Assembly: GCF_009497895.1 (NCBI RefSeq)
Contig: NZ_CP033116.1
Location: forward strand, 62,001-126,000
DNA from: Halopseudomonas pelagia
GTDB lineage: Bacteria > Pseudomonadota > Gammaproteobacteria > Pseudomonadales > Pseudomonadaceae
Reading direction: 5' to 3'
DNA length: 64,000 nt
Below, one piece after another: positions 8,794 to 19,321 of the stretch; within the stretch, counting starts at the first letter, position 1, and every line of letters starts with the position of its first letter. The notes under the pieces are model-generated. The model made no database searches. It was given only the letters and a program-made list of their open reading frames with translations, and was not told where the DNA came from. The translations under genes were made by a program, and so were the position numbers.

Positions 8794-10392
8794 CTAAACA
8801 TTTCCCAGGAGGATGTCGGCTGCATTTTCGGCGATCATCATGGTGGGTGCGTTGGTGTTACCGGCAACCAAACTGGGCATTATCGAGGCATCGACAACTC
8901 TTAGCCCTTCAATCCCTCTGACTTTCAATTCCGGATCAACGACTGAATCCGTATCCGCGCCCATACGACAAGTGCCAACGGGGTGGTAAATAGTCTCTGC
9001 ATTTTCCCGGATAAAGTCCGCAATCTGACCGTCCGAAGACACCGAGTTTCCGGGCTTAATTTCGCGTTTACTATGTAAAGCCATTGTTGGTGCCCCGAGT
9101 ATCCGTCGTCCAAATTTAACGGCCGAGATCATTGTTTTGATGTCTTCGGGGTTACTGAGATAATTGGGCTGAATCAACGGGTCGGCCAATGGGTCAGGGC
9201 TTTTGAGGCCAATAAAACCGCGGCTTCTGGGCATTAGATCGCAAATATGCAAAGTGTACCCATACCCGGCCATCACTTTTCGTCCATGATCCTTCAGGTA
9301 AGTTGGCAAAAAGTGGAATTGCACATTTGGCCGTTCGCACGAGCCCTCGGATTTAACAAAGCCTCCGGACTCGGCAACATTACTGGTAAGAAATCCACGT
9401 CGCGCAAAGATATATAAGAATAATGCGCTCACGCCCCGAAACAGGAAACTGGGAGCAACGCCAATGGGCACACGTGAGTTCGCCGCGTGCATGATCGTAA
9501 TATCCAAATGATCAACCAGATTCTGGCCGACCTCAGGAAGATGATGCACAAGGGGGATCCCGTGTTTTCTAAGCTCTTCGCTATCACCGATTCCCGAAAG
9601 CATAAGTAGTTGTGGTGAATTAACCGCACCACCAGACAATATGACGTCACCACCGTTATTGAGTCTAAGCTGGCGATATTCGCCCCCCTGGTTCAGGGTC
9701 ACGCCGACTGCCCGCTTACCGTCCATTACCACCCGGGTTACCCGCGCGTCCGTTAGCACATCAAGATTAGGCCGGTTCTCCGCGACACGCAGAAATGCCT
9801 GCGCTGAACTCCAACGCCGACCATTTTTTTGTGTCACTTGGTAGAGTCCCAATCCGTCTTGCGTCTCTCCATTAAAGTCTGTGTTTATCGGGAGCTCTAC
9901 ATGAGGTGCCGCTCGGACAAAATCTCGACTCAACGGATTGACTGATTTGAGTTCACTTACGGTGAGCTCACCGCCCTCCCCATGGTAAGAATCTGCGCCA
10001 AAACGTTTATTATCTTCCAGTCGACGAAACAATTTTAATGCGCGATCCCAGCCCCACAGGTCGGTCCCGGCAACTTGACCCCAGTGGTCATAATCGGCTT
10101 TGTGACCTCTGATATAAACCATGGCGTTGATAGAAGAAGAGCCGCCAAGTGTTTTTCCACGAGGCCAAAACAAGCGGCGTCCCTTCAGATGTTCTTGAGG
10201 TTCGGTTTCAAGAGCCCAATTCAGTTTTTTACTATTGGAAAGGAGTGCAATACCTATCGGCATATGTATGAACGGGTTCTTATCCCTTGGGCCCGCTTCT
10301 AGCAATGCCACTCGCTTTGAGGGGTCCGCCGTAAGCCGATTAGCCAATATACAACCCGCCGATCCCGCACCGACAATAATGTAATCGTACAT
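8794..10392 (-). CDS. alkJ: AlkJ, FAD-dependent alcohol dehydrogenase (GMC family)
   Basis: A 532-residue glucose-methanol-choline oxidoreductase. The FAD-binding [13 protein letters not shown] motif lies at residues 8-20. The GMC signature [19 protein letters not shown] is near residue 74, and the C-terminal catalytic His region is [13 protein letters not shown] near residue 464, followed by [18 protein letters not shown]. AlkJ is membrane-associated and oxidises medium-chain alcohols to aldehydes, passing electrons to the quinone pool. It lies between alkH (27 bases upstream) and alkK. Its C-terminus stops soon after the IAENAAD motif, about 20 residues shorter than I recall for GPo1 AlkJ. 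Confidence 0.94.
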   Translation of the reverse strand: MYDYIIVGAGSAGCILANRLTADPSKRVALLEAGPRDKNPFIHMPIGIALLSNSKKLNWALETEPQEHLKGRRLFWPRGKTLGGSSSINAMVYIRGHKADYDHWGQVAGTDLWGWDRALKLFRRLEDNKRFGADSYHGEGGELTVSELKSVNPLSRDFVRAAPHVELPINTDFNGETQDGLGLYQVTQKNGRRWSSAQAFLRVAENRPNLDVLTDARVTRVVMDGKRAVGVTLNQGGEYRQLRLNNGGDVILSGGAVNSPQLLMLSGIGDSEELRKHGIPLVHHLPEVGQNLVDHLDITIMHAANSRVPIGVAPSFLFRGVSALFLYIFARRGFLTSNVAESGGFVKSEGSCERPNVQFHFLPTYLKDHGRKVMAGYGYTLHICDLMPRSRGFIGLKSPDPLADPLIQPNYLSNPEDIKTMISAVKFGRRILGAPTMALHSKREIKPGNSVSSDGQIADFIRENAETIYHPVGTCRMGADTDSVVDPELKVRGIEGLRVVDASIMPSLVAGNTNAPTMMIAENAADILLGNV

Positions 10393-10419
10393 AATAGCTC
10401 TCTTATAAGTTGATTATGT

Positions 10420-11874
10420 TCAGCTCAGAATACGAAGGGCAGCATCTATAAAACGCCGGACCCGGGCTGTATAGGGTGGAAAAAGAAGATGTATAAGAGA
10501 ATATTTATCCTCCATCAACGCCTTTTCATGCGAAAAAGCGCGGAAACCGTATTCACCGTGTGCTGCCCCTATCCCGGAATTATTAACTCCACCAAATGGC
10601 AGACCCGGATGTAAAAAGTGTACGACGGTAAGGTTGACTCCTGCTGCGCCGGAACTCGTTCGCTCGATAATATCCCTGGCAAAAGACTCGCTTTTCGCGA
10701 ATACGTAAAGCGCCAACGGTTTAGGGTTATCGTTGATTTTCTTAATAACCAGATCAATATCATTGAATTCAATAACGGGTAAGATCGGGCCGAATAACTC
10801 CTCACGTGAAATATCCATGTCGCTGGTTACATTTGAAATCAACGTCGGTCCAATAAAGTTCTCTTTAGTATCTGTAATACCGCCTTCAAAGACTCTTGCA
10901 CCTTTTCTTTTGGCATCGTCTATCAGGCTTGAAACTCGCTGAAAATGGCGTTGATTTACAATCCGACAATAGTCGGCGGTCGATTTTTGGGCTTCTGGTG
11001 TTTTTCCATAGACTCGCCCAATTTCTTTTTTCAGCGCTTTATTAAATTGATCTGCAATATTAACGTGTACAAAAACATTGTCTGGGGCGATGCAGGTCTG
11101 TCCATTATTAGAAAACTTACCCCAGACAATGCTTCTTGCAGCCCTCTTTATGTTGGCATCTGGACCGACAATGGTCGGGGACTTACCCCCCAGTTCCAGT
11201 GTCACTGAAGAAAGGTTTTTGGCAGCAGCTTGCATGACCACCTTACCTACCGCAGAAATGCCCGTGAAGAATATATGATCGAAGGGTAAGGCCAAAAGTT
11301 TCTGCACTACCGTGGCATCACCTTCAATCACGGAAACCAGATCGGGAGGGAAGGTTTCAGCGACAATGTTGGCAATCACCTTTGATGTATGGGGTGTCAT
11401 TTCCGAGGGTTTGATGATGGCTCCGTTCCCTGCAGCCAGCGCTGAAACGAGAGGTCCGAGCGCAAGATTGAGCGGATAATTCCACGGGGCGATAATCAGG
11501 CACACTCCCTTTGGTTCTGGCCGAACATAAGATTTCATACCAATAACACCAACGGACGCAGCCACTCGCTTCGGACGCATCCATTTACGCAAGTGTTTTT
11601 TAGTGTGTCGAATTTCCTGAAGAACTGGCAGGAGTTCAGTTAATTTGACCTCTGGCGCGGGTTTTCGAAAATCCGCCGCGCAAGCCGCAATGATCTTTGA
11701 CTCGTAGCGTTTAATTGAATCCCGCAGCTGGTCGATCTGCGCTATTCGAGCCTCTAAGGTGAAACTTCCGCGACGCGCTAGTTGCGACCGCTGTAGGGCC
11801 GCGAACGTTGAATCAATCGTATCGCTGGTTAACACATTGATCACCCCAGCCTCAGCTAGACTAGCAATCTGCAT
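10420..11874 (-). CDS. alkH: AlkH, medium-chain aldehyde dehydrogenase
   Basis: A 484-residue NAD(P)-dependent aldehyde dehydrogenase, the same length as GPo1 AlkH. Hallmarks are the cofactor-binding [20 protein letters not shown] near residue 129, the catalytic glutamate motif [10 protein letters not shown] near residue 222, and the catalytic cysteine in [15 protein letters not shown] near residue 255. The [18 protein letters not shown] and [10 protein letters not shown]-terminal motifs match the membrane-associated fatty-aldehyde class. It converts the AlkJ product to the fatty acid. It sits 51 bases downstream of alkG. Confidence 0.94.
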   Translation of the reverse strand: MQIASLAEAGVINVLTSDTIDSTFAALQRSQLARRGSFTLEARIAQIDQLRDSIKRYESKIIAACAADFRKPAPEVKLTELLPVLQEIRHTKKHLRKWMRPKRVAASVGVIGMKSYVRPEPKGVCLIIAPWNYPLNLALGPLVSALAAGNGAIIKPSEMTPHTSKVIANIVAETFPPDLVSVIEGDATVVQKLLALPFDHIFFTGISAVGKVVMQAAAKNLSSVTLELGGKSPTIVGPDANIKRAARSIVWGKFSNNGQTCIAPDNVFVHVNIADQFNKALKKEIGRVYGKTPEAQKSTADYCRIVNQRHFQRVSSLIDDAKRKGARVFEGGITDTKENFIGPTLISNVTSDMDISREELFGPILPVIEFNDIDLVIKKINDNPKPLALYVFAKSESFARDIIERTSSGAAGVNLTVVHFLHPGLPFGGVNNSGIGAAHGEYGFRAFSHEKALMEDKYSLIHLLFPPYTARVRRFIDAALRILS

Positions 11875-11925
11875 TATAAAACTACCTGTTTCCGAACGGG
11901 ACTTTTGTTATTTTCAATGGCTTTA

Positions 11926-12444
11926 TTAGTCTTCATAGAGGACATAGTCCTCTTTTGTGGCACCACAGTCCGGACAGCACCAATCGTCTGGAATGTCTTC
12001 AAAGCGCGTGCCGGGAGGGAACCCTTCGGCTTCATCTCCGAGATATTCATCATAGATATGGCCGCAAGTGATGCAGACCCACTTTCGATAGGTATTTTTT
12101 TGAGTTGAGTCTTTAGACCATTTTAAAGAGGTAGGCTTTGGTTTCGATTTGGGCTTTGTCTTATGTTTAGCTGAAGGAGTAGATCTGTCCGTTTCTTTCT
12201 GCGAGCCTCCCTCGGTCTTAACCTGGCTGGCAAGGCGAACCGCTGTATTGGTTGAGGACACCGAAAGTTCCGAGTTCGCTTCTTGAACCGCAACAAAGTC
12301 AACCTTATCCCTGACGGCACAGTCTGGACAGGACCAGTCTTCAGGAATTTTTCCCCATGTCGTTCCTGCAGGAAAGCCTTCGCGCGGATCACCAACGACT
12401 TCGGCGTATACATAACCACAGTCCGGGCATTGATATTTAGCCAT
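11926..12444 (-). CDS. alkG: AlkG, two-domain rubredoxin
   Basis: A 172-residue protein with two rubredoxin folds joined by a basic linker of about 65 residues. Domain 1 has CPDCGY (residues 5-10) and WSCPDCAV near residue 37. Domain 2 has CITCGHIYDEYLGD near residue 123 and WCCPDCGATKEDY near residue 156. Each CxxC pair binds one iron. AlkG shuttles electrons from rubredoxin reductase AlkT to AlkB. AAGGTG precedes the ATG at 12444. It lies directly after alkB; the separate rubredoxin gene alkF found between alkB and alkG in GPo1 is missing here. Confidence 0.95.
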   Translation of the reverse strand: MAKYQCPDCGYVYAEVVGDPREGFPAGTTWGKIPEDWSCPDCAVRDKVDFVAVQEANSELSVSSTNTAVRLASQVKTEGGSQKETDRSTPSAKHKTKPKSKPKPTSLKWSKDSTQKNTYRKWVCITCGHIYDEYLGDEAEGFPPGTRFEDIPDDWCCPDCGATKEDYVLYED

Positions 12445-12582
12445 TTAGAGCACCTTTCAAACGATATTATTGTCTTTTTTTGGCAGCATCCGACGCACAA
12501 CCCGCTTTCGGGCGCACGCCAGAGGCTCTTTTTTCTATCACGTAAATAAATAAAACGAGGTATATAAGTTCTGATCAGTCGA

Positions 12583-13806
12583 TCATTTAGCCCCTGCTGT
12601 ATCGACTGATTCAGAATTAGCCGCTCCAAATTTACGCTCATAGAATTCACGCTTGCCGGGTTGAATCTGAATCTTATCGAGATCTCCTTTAGCCCAATCC
12701 AGTACCCGACGGTCCATTATCGAACGAAACCAAGAGGGAAACATTGCTGCCAGAAACATTCCGGGGTATCCCGAAGGTAAGGAAGGGAGGTCTTTGAAAT
12801 CGCGAAGCGATTGATATGACCTCGTAGGATGAGCGTGATGGTCGGAATGTCGTTGCAAATGAAACAGAATCAGGTTCGACATAATATGATTGGAGTTCCA
12901 TGAGTGATGCGGTTGTTGACGCTCATAACGCCCATCCGACATCTTTTCCCGTAGCAATCCGTAATGCTCAATGTAATTGGCGCTTGTCAACTGCCACCAG
13001 CCAAAGGCCATTTGAATGGGCAAAAATATCAGCATTAGCGGACCAAAAAATGCCAGCAATCCCGCATAAAGCACAGTGGTCAAAATCATGGGCTGAAGAA
13101 CCTCATTCTCCAGACTCCAGACACTTTTTCCACAACGACTGAGGCGTTGTTCCTCTAAATCCCATGCCCGCTTGAAAGCACCCGGAATTTCACGCAGTGA
13201 GAATGAGTAAATGGACTCACCCATGCGGGATGTCGCGGGGTCCATCGGCGTCGCCACATCACGGTGATGTCCCTTATTATGCTCAATGAAGAAGTGACCA
13301 TATCCGACCACGGCGAGGACAAGCTTGGCCATCCAACGGTCAAACGTTTCTTTTTTATGGCCGAGTTCGTGGCCTGTGTTCAGAGCCAGGCCATTCACGA
13401 TTCCCAGGGAAAGGGCCAATGCCAGAAACTCGAAAACACTCATTGGTTGCGTGGATACCCACCAGGCACTGACAATCAAGGCGGCATAGTGAATAGGAAC
13501 AGTCAAGTAGGTCAGTACCCGGTAGTAACGATCCTGTTCAAGCCGAGGCACAGCCGACTCGGGGGGGTTGGAAAAATCCTCTCCAAACATGGCATCTATC
13601 AAGGGAACTGCGCCATACCAAAGGATCAACACCAATCCGTACCAGATGCTCCATCCAGTCTGGGATACCAAATAAAGGCCAATAAGAGGCGTCGCTGGCC
13701 ACAGGACAGAAAGGACCCACAGGTGGCGTTTTCTGTCCACATAACCTTCGGCATCAGGGTCTCTCTGAAGAGACTCTGTTGTTAAGACATTTTCTGACAT
13801 TGACAT
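12583..13806 (-). CDS. alkB: AlkB, alkane 1-monooxygenase
   Basis: I start at the ATG at 13806 because AAGGTG lies six bases upstream (407 residues); an in-frame GTG at 13815 is less likely. It is an integral-membrane non-haem di-iron hydroxylase with the three histidine boxes: HELGH (near 146), EHNKGHH (near 175) and LQRHSDHH (near 317), plus the NYIEHYG motif (near 277). Several paired hydrophobic helices precede the first box. Sequence is close to GPo1 AlkB throughout. The Trp equivalent to GPo1 W55, which limits chain length, is kept (WYGAVPLIDAMFG, about W63), suggesting medium-chain alkane use. First gene of the operon, with divergent alkS upstream. Confidence 0.96.
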   Translation of the reverse strand: MSMSENVLTTESLQRDPDAEGYVDRKRHLWVLSVLWPATPLIGLYLVSQTGWSIWYGLVLILWYGAVPLIDAMFGEDFSNPPESAVPRLEQDRYYRVLTYLTVPIHYAALIVSAWWVSTQPMSVFEFLALALSLGIVNGLALNTGHELGHKKETFDRWMAKLVLAVVGYGHFFIEHNKGHHRDVATPMDPATSRMGESIYSFSLREIPGAFKRAWDLEEQRLSRCGKSVWSLENEVLQPMILTTVLYAGLLAFFGPLMLIFLPIQMAFGWWQLTSANYIEHYGLLREKMSDGRYERQQPHHSWNSNHIMSNLILFHLQRHSDHHAHPTRSYQSLRDFKDLPSLPSGYPGMFLAAMFPSWFRSIMDRRVLDWAKGDLDKIQIQPGKREFYERKFGAANSESVDTAGAK

Positions 13807-13967
13807 TAGGATCACCTTATTGTTTTCAGCTTGATCATTTTTCTACATTGTGCAAACACCGAGTCCCTCAGGTGAACGGACGTTTTGTAGGCATGAACAG
13901 GTTCGGCTAGAACCGGAGATCAAACAACTACTCCAATGGGTAGTTTCCGCGCTAGTCATCTATCAAT
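13807..13967. promoter_or_regulatory. alkB-alkS divergent control region
   Basis: This 161-base AT-rich gap separates alkB (minus) from alkS (plus), so it must carry both promoters. In the GPo1 system AlkS activates PalkB from a site just upstream of the -35 region. A short inverted repeat GGTTC-GGCTA-GAACC at 13900-13914 lies about 95 bases upstream of the alkB start codon and is a candidate operator. I could not assign -35/-10 boxes with confidence. Confidence 0.5.
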
Positions 13968-15541
13968 ATGCTTTCACCTCATAGCGCCCTCCCGTTTCCG
14001 GGAGACGAAGCAGGAGATCGAATTGTCATGACCCGCCATAGCTTGGAAGACTGGTGTCGGAGGATGTCTGAAAGGATGTGGGCTCGTCAGTGTTTCATTA
14101 CTCAAGGGTGTATAGACCGCTATTGCCTGAGCGCTTCTGCTACGCCTGAATCAAAGGCAGTTCTGTATCGGGCCCCGCTCGGCTATGGAAAATCTGTACA
14201 AGTGGCCTTGGCAGCAAACACTCGCGAACTGGAACTTGAGAGCGCCGTTTACATCAACACCCGATCGTTCCCTGACTCACGTGACGTTAATGACAGCTTG
14301 GTTGCAGCGTTAGTTTTATATCAACTCGAAGGAGTTGAATCTTGGCGCAAGATAAAGAGTGACATCGACACCATCGAAGTTCTTCGGAACGCACTGTGTA
14401 ATGCAAAAAAGACGATAAGAATTTGCCTTGATGGGATTGGCGAGGCTAAACATACCGCGGATTTGATTGAGGATTTAATCTGTGAAACACCGAGCAATGT
14501 TAAATTTTTCATTGCACCGAGTAGCGTTGGGGCGTTGCCACGTTTGTCTATGATGGCGGGTGTTGTAACGTATGGTGCTGATGAACTTGTATTTACAGAA
14601 GAGGAGGTTAGTGAATTATCGGGTATGGGTGGTCTCGAAGCCAGCAACATCATAAAAGCCACCGGTGGATGGCCAGCACTTGTCAGGCTTATGTGCCGAA
14701 CCCCAAACCCAAATCTCCCCGCAGCGAGTTGGCCGGAAACTCGCTCGTATTTCAGGGACAACCTCTTACCTGGACTGCCCAAGAGTACGAGGACCTTTCT
14801 TTGCAATGCAGCGATGCTCGAAGTAATCAGCGCTGAATGCTATGGCTATGTCTATAAGACAGAAGAGGCCGACCGGGAAATTACGTTTCTTAACGAACAT
14901 TATGCTCTTTTAGCTCCTACCGGGACTTCTGCTGATCGTATGGATATGCACCCTGTGCTGCGAGAGTATTTGCGTAGTTTATTTAACACCACCCAACGAG
15001 AACGTCGCTCGTATGTACTGAAACGGGTCGCGTTCTGGCATTGGCGTAGGGGAGAGTACCTCCATTCAATCAATGCAGCTCTGGAAGCCAGTGACCATCG
15101 ATGGGCGCGCGTCGTAAGTGACAGCATTATTCTGGACGTGGCGCTCAGACAGGGTGAAATCGAAGTACTTCGCACCTGGTTTGGAAAAGTACCGGCTCGT
15201 ACGATAAAAAAAATCGCTGCCTTGAGCATAGGTTACGCGTGGATTTTGTATTTCAGCCAACATGCTCGTCAAGCAGAGGAAATACTGGTTAGTTCGCTTC
15301 ATCCGAGCTCTTGCATATTCCGGCCCATCGTGACCGCCCATTCCGTTTGAACGTGACCGCCTGTTCCGGGCTAACGTGACCGCTCATTCCGTTTTATCGT
15401 GACCGATTTTGGGTGATATCCCGGAATCACCGGTCACGATGCCGGAATCGTCGGTCACGTTCCCCCGGAATCACTGCCAACACACTGGAATTCTTCAACT
15501 TAATCGCGCATACCGCTTCCTTTTTTCACGAGGAAGAGCGG

Positions 15542-17086
15542 ATGCCGGCTGCGAGGATTTCCATGCGACAGATCATCGAGGTCTTGCGCCTCAAATACGA
15601 AGCCGGTCTCAGTCACGAGCGCATTGCTCGTGCCTGCGGACTCTCCAAGGGCGTGGTCGGCAAGTACGTCAGCCTGGCCCAGGTTCAGGGCGTTACCTGG
15701 CCACTGCCGAAGGACCTGGACAAGGTTCGGCTGTACGCGCTGCTGTTCCCGGCCAAGGCGCCACCGTCACGCTTTGCCGAGCCCGACTACTTCGAGGTTC
15801 ATCAAGAGCTCAAGACCAAAGGCGTCACTCTGCAACTGCTCTGGGCCGAATACGTAGAACGCCACGGCGACAAGGCGTATCGCTACAGCCAGTACTGCCA
15901 CCACTACCGGCTCTGGCGTGGCCGGCAGCGCCGCAGCATGCGACAGGTCCACCGGGCTGGCGAGAAGATCTTTATCGATTACTGCGGCCCTACTGTGCCG
16001 GTGGTGGACCGCTCTACCGGTGAGGTGCGCAAGGCCCAGGTCTTTGTGGCAGTGCTGGGCGCGTCCAGTTACACCTTCGCCGAGGCTACCTGGAGCCAGA
16101 GCCTTCCAGACTGGATCGCCTCCCACCAAAGGATGTTCAGGTTCTTTGGCGGGGTACCGGAACTGCTGGTTCCGGATAACCTCAAGGCGGCGGTGACCAA
16201 GGCGGACCGCTACAGTCCGACGATCAACGAGACCTATGCTGAGCTGGCCTGCCATTACCAGACGGCGGTATTGCCAGCACGGCCCTACAAGCCCAAGGAT
16301 AAGGCGAAGGCCGAGACGTCGGTGCTGTTGGTCGAGCGCTGGATCCTGGCCCGTTTACGGCATCAGATGTTCTTCTCCCTGGCCGAACTCAATGCCGCCA
16401 TTGCAGCGTTGCTACCAGCCCTGAACCAGCGCCTGTTCCAGGGTCGAACCGAGAGCCGTCAGAGCCTGTTCGACGCACTTGATCGACCGGCACTGCGGCC
16501 TCTGCCAGTAGCGCCCTATACCTACGCCGAATGGCGCAAGGCCAGGCCAGGCATCGACTACCACATCGAGGTCGACAAACGCCTGTACAGCGTACCTCAC
16601 GCCTTGGTGGGGCTGGTTCTGGACGTACGGTTAACGGATACCGCCCTGGAGGTCATGCACAAGGGCCAGCGGGTGGCATTACATCCCCGCCACGGGAAGA
16701 GCCGCTTCGTAACCCTGACCGAACACATGCCCAAGGCGCATCAGGCCCACAAGGACTGGTCGCCGCAGCGCTTCCTCAACTGGGCCAAGGACATCGGCCC
16801 CGGCACGCTGGAGGTGGTGCAGAGCCAGCTCAAGGACCGCCCTCATCCAGAGCATGGCTACCGCGCTTGTTTGGGATTGCTGAGTCTCAGTCGGCGCTAC
16901 AGCCGTGAACGCCTTGAACAAGCCTGTGCCCGGGCGCTGTCGATCAACTCGGCCAGCTACCAGAGCATCACCTCGATCCTGAAACAGGGGCTGGACCAGT
17001 TCCCGCTGCCTCTGGCCGACGATGAGCGTGACCTGACCGACCTGCCGGCGCACACCAACGTTCGCGGCCCGCATTACTACCACTGA
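15542..17086 (+). CDS. istA: IS21 transposase IstA
   Basis: Start taken at the ATG at 15542, after AGGAAGAG, giving 514 residues; the open frame extends further upstream but into the terminal repeats. The N-terminal helix-turn-helix (HERIARACGLSKGVVGKYVS) binds DNA. The DDE integrase core begins with KIFIDYCGPTVPVVD, contains PELLVPDNLKAAVTK and ends with the PYKPKDKAKAETSVLLVERW glutamate helix. No lesions are seen, so the element may still transpose. Confidence 0.93.
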   Translation: MPAARISMRQIIEVLRLKYEAGLSHERIARACGLSKGVVGKYVSLAQVQGVTWPLPKDLDKVRLYALLFPAKAPPSRFAEPDYFEVHQELKTKGVTLQLLWAEYVERHGDKAYRYSQYCHHYRLWRGRQRRSMRQVHRAGEKIFIDYCGPTVPVVDRSTGEVRKAQVFVAVLGASSYTFAEATWSQSLPDWIASHQRMFRFFGGVPELLVPDNLKAAVTKADRYSPTINETYAELACHYQTAVLPARPYKPKDKAKAETSVLLVERWILARLRHQMFFSLAELNAAIAALLPALNQRLFQGRTESRQSLFDALDRPALRPLPVAPYTYAEWRKARPGIDYHIEVDKRLYSVPHALVGLVLDVRLTDTALEVMHKGQRVALHPRHGKSRFVTLTEHMPKAHQAHKDWSPQRFLNWAKDIGPGTLEVVQSQLKDRPHPEHGYRACLGLLSLSRRYSRERLEQACARALSINSASYQSITSILKQGLDQFPLPLADDERDLTDLPAHTNVRGPHYYH

Positions 17087-17100
17087 TCCCGGAGAGACCT

Positions 17101-17856
17101 ATGCTGACTCACAACACACTCAACACCCTGCGCCACCTCAAGCTAACGGGCATGTGCGACGCCTTGGAACAGCAGCGGGCGCAGCCCGCAACCCATGACC
17201 TGGCGTTCGAGGAGCGCCTGGCCCTGCTGGTAGACCGGGAAGTGCTGCACCGGGAGAACCGTCGGCTGGACCGGCTACTGAAGGCTGCTCGCTTGCGCGT
17301 GCAGGCCTGCATCGAAGACATCGACTATCGCCACCCGCGAGGGCTGGAACGTTCCCGTATGGCAGGCCTGGCCAGCTGTGACTGGATCGGTCAATCGCTG
17401 AATCTGTGTATCACCGGTCCCACCGGCTGTGGCAAGACATGGCTGGCTTGCGCCCTGGGCAACCAGGCCTGCCGCCAAGGGCTATCCGTCCGCTACTTGC
17501 GGGTGCCACGGCTGTTCGAGCAAGTGCGGATCGCCCACGGCGATGGCAGCTACGCCCGCCTGATGACGCAGCTGTTGAAAACCGATCTGCTGATTCTAGA
17601 TGACTGGGGCATGCAGAAGGTCAATGCCCAGCAACGACAGGATCTGATGGAGGTGATCGAGGACCGTCATGGACGTGGTTCAACGCTCATTGCCAGTCAG
17701 CTACCCACCGAACACTGGCACGAGTACATCGGCTCCGCCACGCTCGCCGACGCCATCCTGGACCGGCTCCTGCACGGCGCCCACCGGCTCAATCTGAAGG
17801 GGGAATCACTGAGAAAGGCTAACGCTCAAAACGCGGTATCGATTGACCCATCGTGA
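17101..17856 (+). CDS. istB: IS21 helper ATPase IstB
   Basis: A 251-residue AAA+ ATPase of the DnaC/IstB type starting 14 bases after istA. Walker A is ITGPTGCGKTWLAC near residue 102, Walker B is LLILDDWGM near residue 161, and the sensor segment is TLIASQLPTEHWHEYIG near residue 198. IstB assembles on target DNA and directs IstA. The gene looks intact. Confidence 0.93.
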   Translation: MLTHNTLNTLRHLKLTGMCDALEQQRAQPATHDLAFEERLALLVDREVLHRENRRLDRLLKAARLRVQACIEDIDYRHPRGLERSRMAGLASCDWIGQSLNLCITGPTGCGKTWLACALGNQACRQGLSVRYLRVPRLFEQVRIAHGDGSYARLMTQLLKTDLLILDDWGMQKVNAQQRQDLMEVIEDRHGRGSTLIASQLPTEHWHEYIGSATLADAILDRLLHGAHRLNLKGESLRKANAQNAVSIDPS

Positions 17857-19321
17857 CCGCTCAGAGTACAAAACCCGTTCCAGCGTGAAGGCCGTGTGCA
17901 AATCGGTCACGATCACCGGAATGACCGGTCACGTTCGCCGGAATACGCAACTCTAGGGGGGCGGGCAATCTTGATGAGGAAGGATGGCGGGAATTGGTTA
18001 ATGCGATAGGCAAAGCTACACAGGATAAATTACTGGAGAGTCAGGTTCTCTGTCAAAAATGGATAGACTCCTTTGGCGACCGTAACATGGTTGGCAAAGG
18101 CGCAGCACTTACTTGCCAGGCATTCATTGCCTCCAGTGGCAGCGATTTTGAAGATTTGGAACGATTTTCCCATCGAGCGGCTGTGGCCATCCAGTCATCC
18201 AATCAACATTACGCTTTTATTTGGCTTAAAACTGCAGAAATTCAGGGTGAACTGTTTAAGGGTGACATCGCCCGAGCAAGGAGTGTGTTGCTTCAAGCGA
18301 ATAAAACAGCAGAAAATATTCAGGTGCCAAAAACTTTTTTAAATAAAATGTTTGGCACCCTTGAGTTACAAATCCTACACGAACAGAACCATCACCTGGT
18401 TACCCAGCAATCCGCACAGGCTTCGTTCGATTTCGCTTTGAATTATGGCGTTACAGATATTCTGTGGGGGTGTACACAGGCCTACAGCCGTCTTCTGTAC
18501 CACCAAGGGTTCCAAGATAGAGCCATGGCCTTGTTGGAACAATCCCGCTTAGCCGCCTGCGAGCGAGAGCTGTCCCGTCTAAATATCCTGACTAAAGTTC
18601 AGTTAGCTGAGTTTACTCTCCTGAACAACGAGGAATTGGGTCCACCTATACTCCCCGATGAATGTGAGCTGACGTTTCTGCCAAATCAAAACCAGGCCAT
18701 TCAAGCACGTATAGCCCTGGTAAACTCAATGTATAGACTACGGCTTGGGAAACAGTTTGGTGTCGCCGAAAAATATGCCAAACAAGCACTACAGAGCGCC
18801 AGCGCAATTTCAGACGCTAGAACTAGGATCGCCGCCCACTATTGTCAGGCCCTGGCAGCGTTTGCCCTCGGTTCATCAAAATCGGCGAAGCGCACGATTC
18901 TTGATGCAAACCTGCTTTCGGCACATTTGAACTGTCACTTCACACGGCTCTGGATCAAAGAAGCGCTACTTTCTCTTAGTCCCCTTGCTCAGGATCTTTT
19001 TAACGATCTGCCAGACGACTCTGAAGCTAAAGCTACGAAGGATCCCGATGTCAAGATAGAAGACTCCAGCGTGCTATCTATGCCCGGCAATGCCCACTCA
19101 ACCATCACGATAAAGCAGATTTCTCTGTTGAAATGCGTAAGCAACGGAATGACCAACAGAGAGATCGCTGAACGGCTGCTTGTGACGGAGGATACCGTCA
19201 AATGGCATATGAAGAAGATTTTCAGCGAACTTAAAGCAACCAACCGGGTTCAGGCAGTCACTGAAGCTCGACTGCGCGGACTTTTATAGTGCTACAAAAA
19301 CAAAAGAGGGATCGAGCGAAT

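Larger units (their letters stand above)
15316..17949 (+). mobile_element. IS21-family element inserted in alkS
   Basis: About 2.63 kb carrying istA and istB in tandem. The ends are inverted: left TATTCCGG, right CCGGAATA. Each end holds several spaced copies of a CGTGACCG-type motif (for example around 15329, 15352 and 15379, with inverted copies near 17850, 17906 and 17930), the multiple terminal repeats typical of IS21. Exact borders are uncertain by a few bases; the flanks share only GCA. Confidence 0.85.
13968..19289 (+). pseudogene. alkS: AlkS, LuxR/MalT-type alkane regulator, split by an IS21 element
   Basis: The N-terminal half (13968 to about 15315, 449 codons) contains an ATP-binding P-loop APLGYGKS near residue 67 and a STAND-type NTPase core. 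The C-terminal half (about 17950 to 19289) begins NSRGAGNLDEEGW, has a helical-repeat region and ends with a LuxR-type helix-turn-helix: SNGMTNREIAERLLVTEDTV. Together the halves give about 895 residues, near GPo1 AlkS (about 880). The flanks share GCA; joining them at that triplet restores one uninterrupted frame, so the insertion appears to be the only lesion. AlkS activates the alkB operon in response to alkanes; this copy should not make a whole regulator. Confidence 0.92.

Noticed and set aside
15320..15470. Regularly spaced CGTGACCG repeats, considered as a CRISPR-like array
   Set aside because: Repeats are 8-17 bp, imperfect, and occur in inverted form at both ends of the istAB genes: they are IS21 terminal repeats. 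No cas genes are present.
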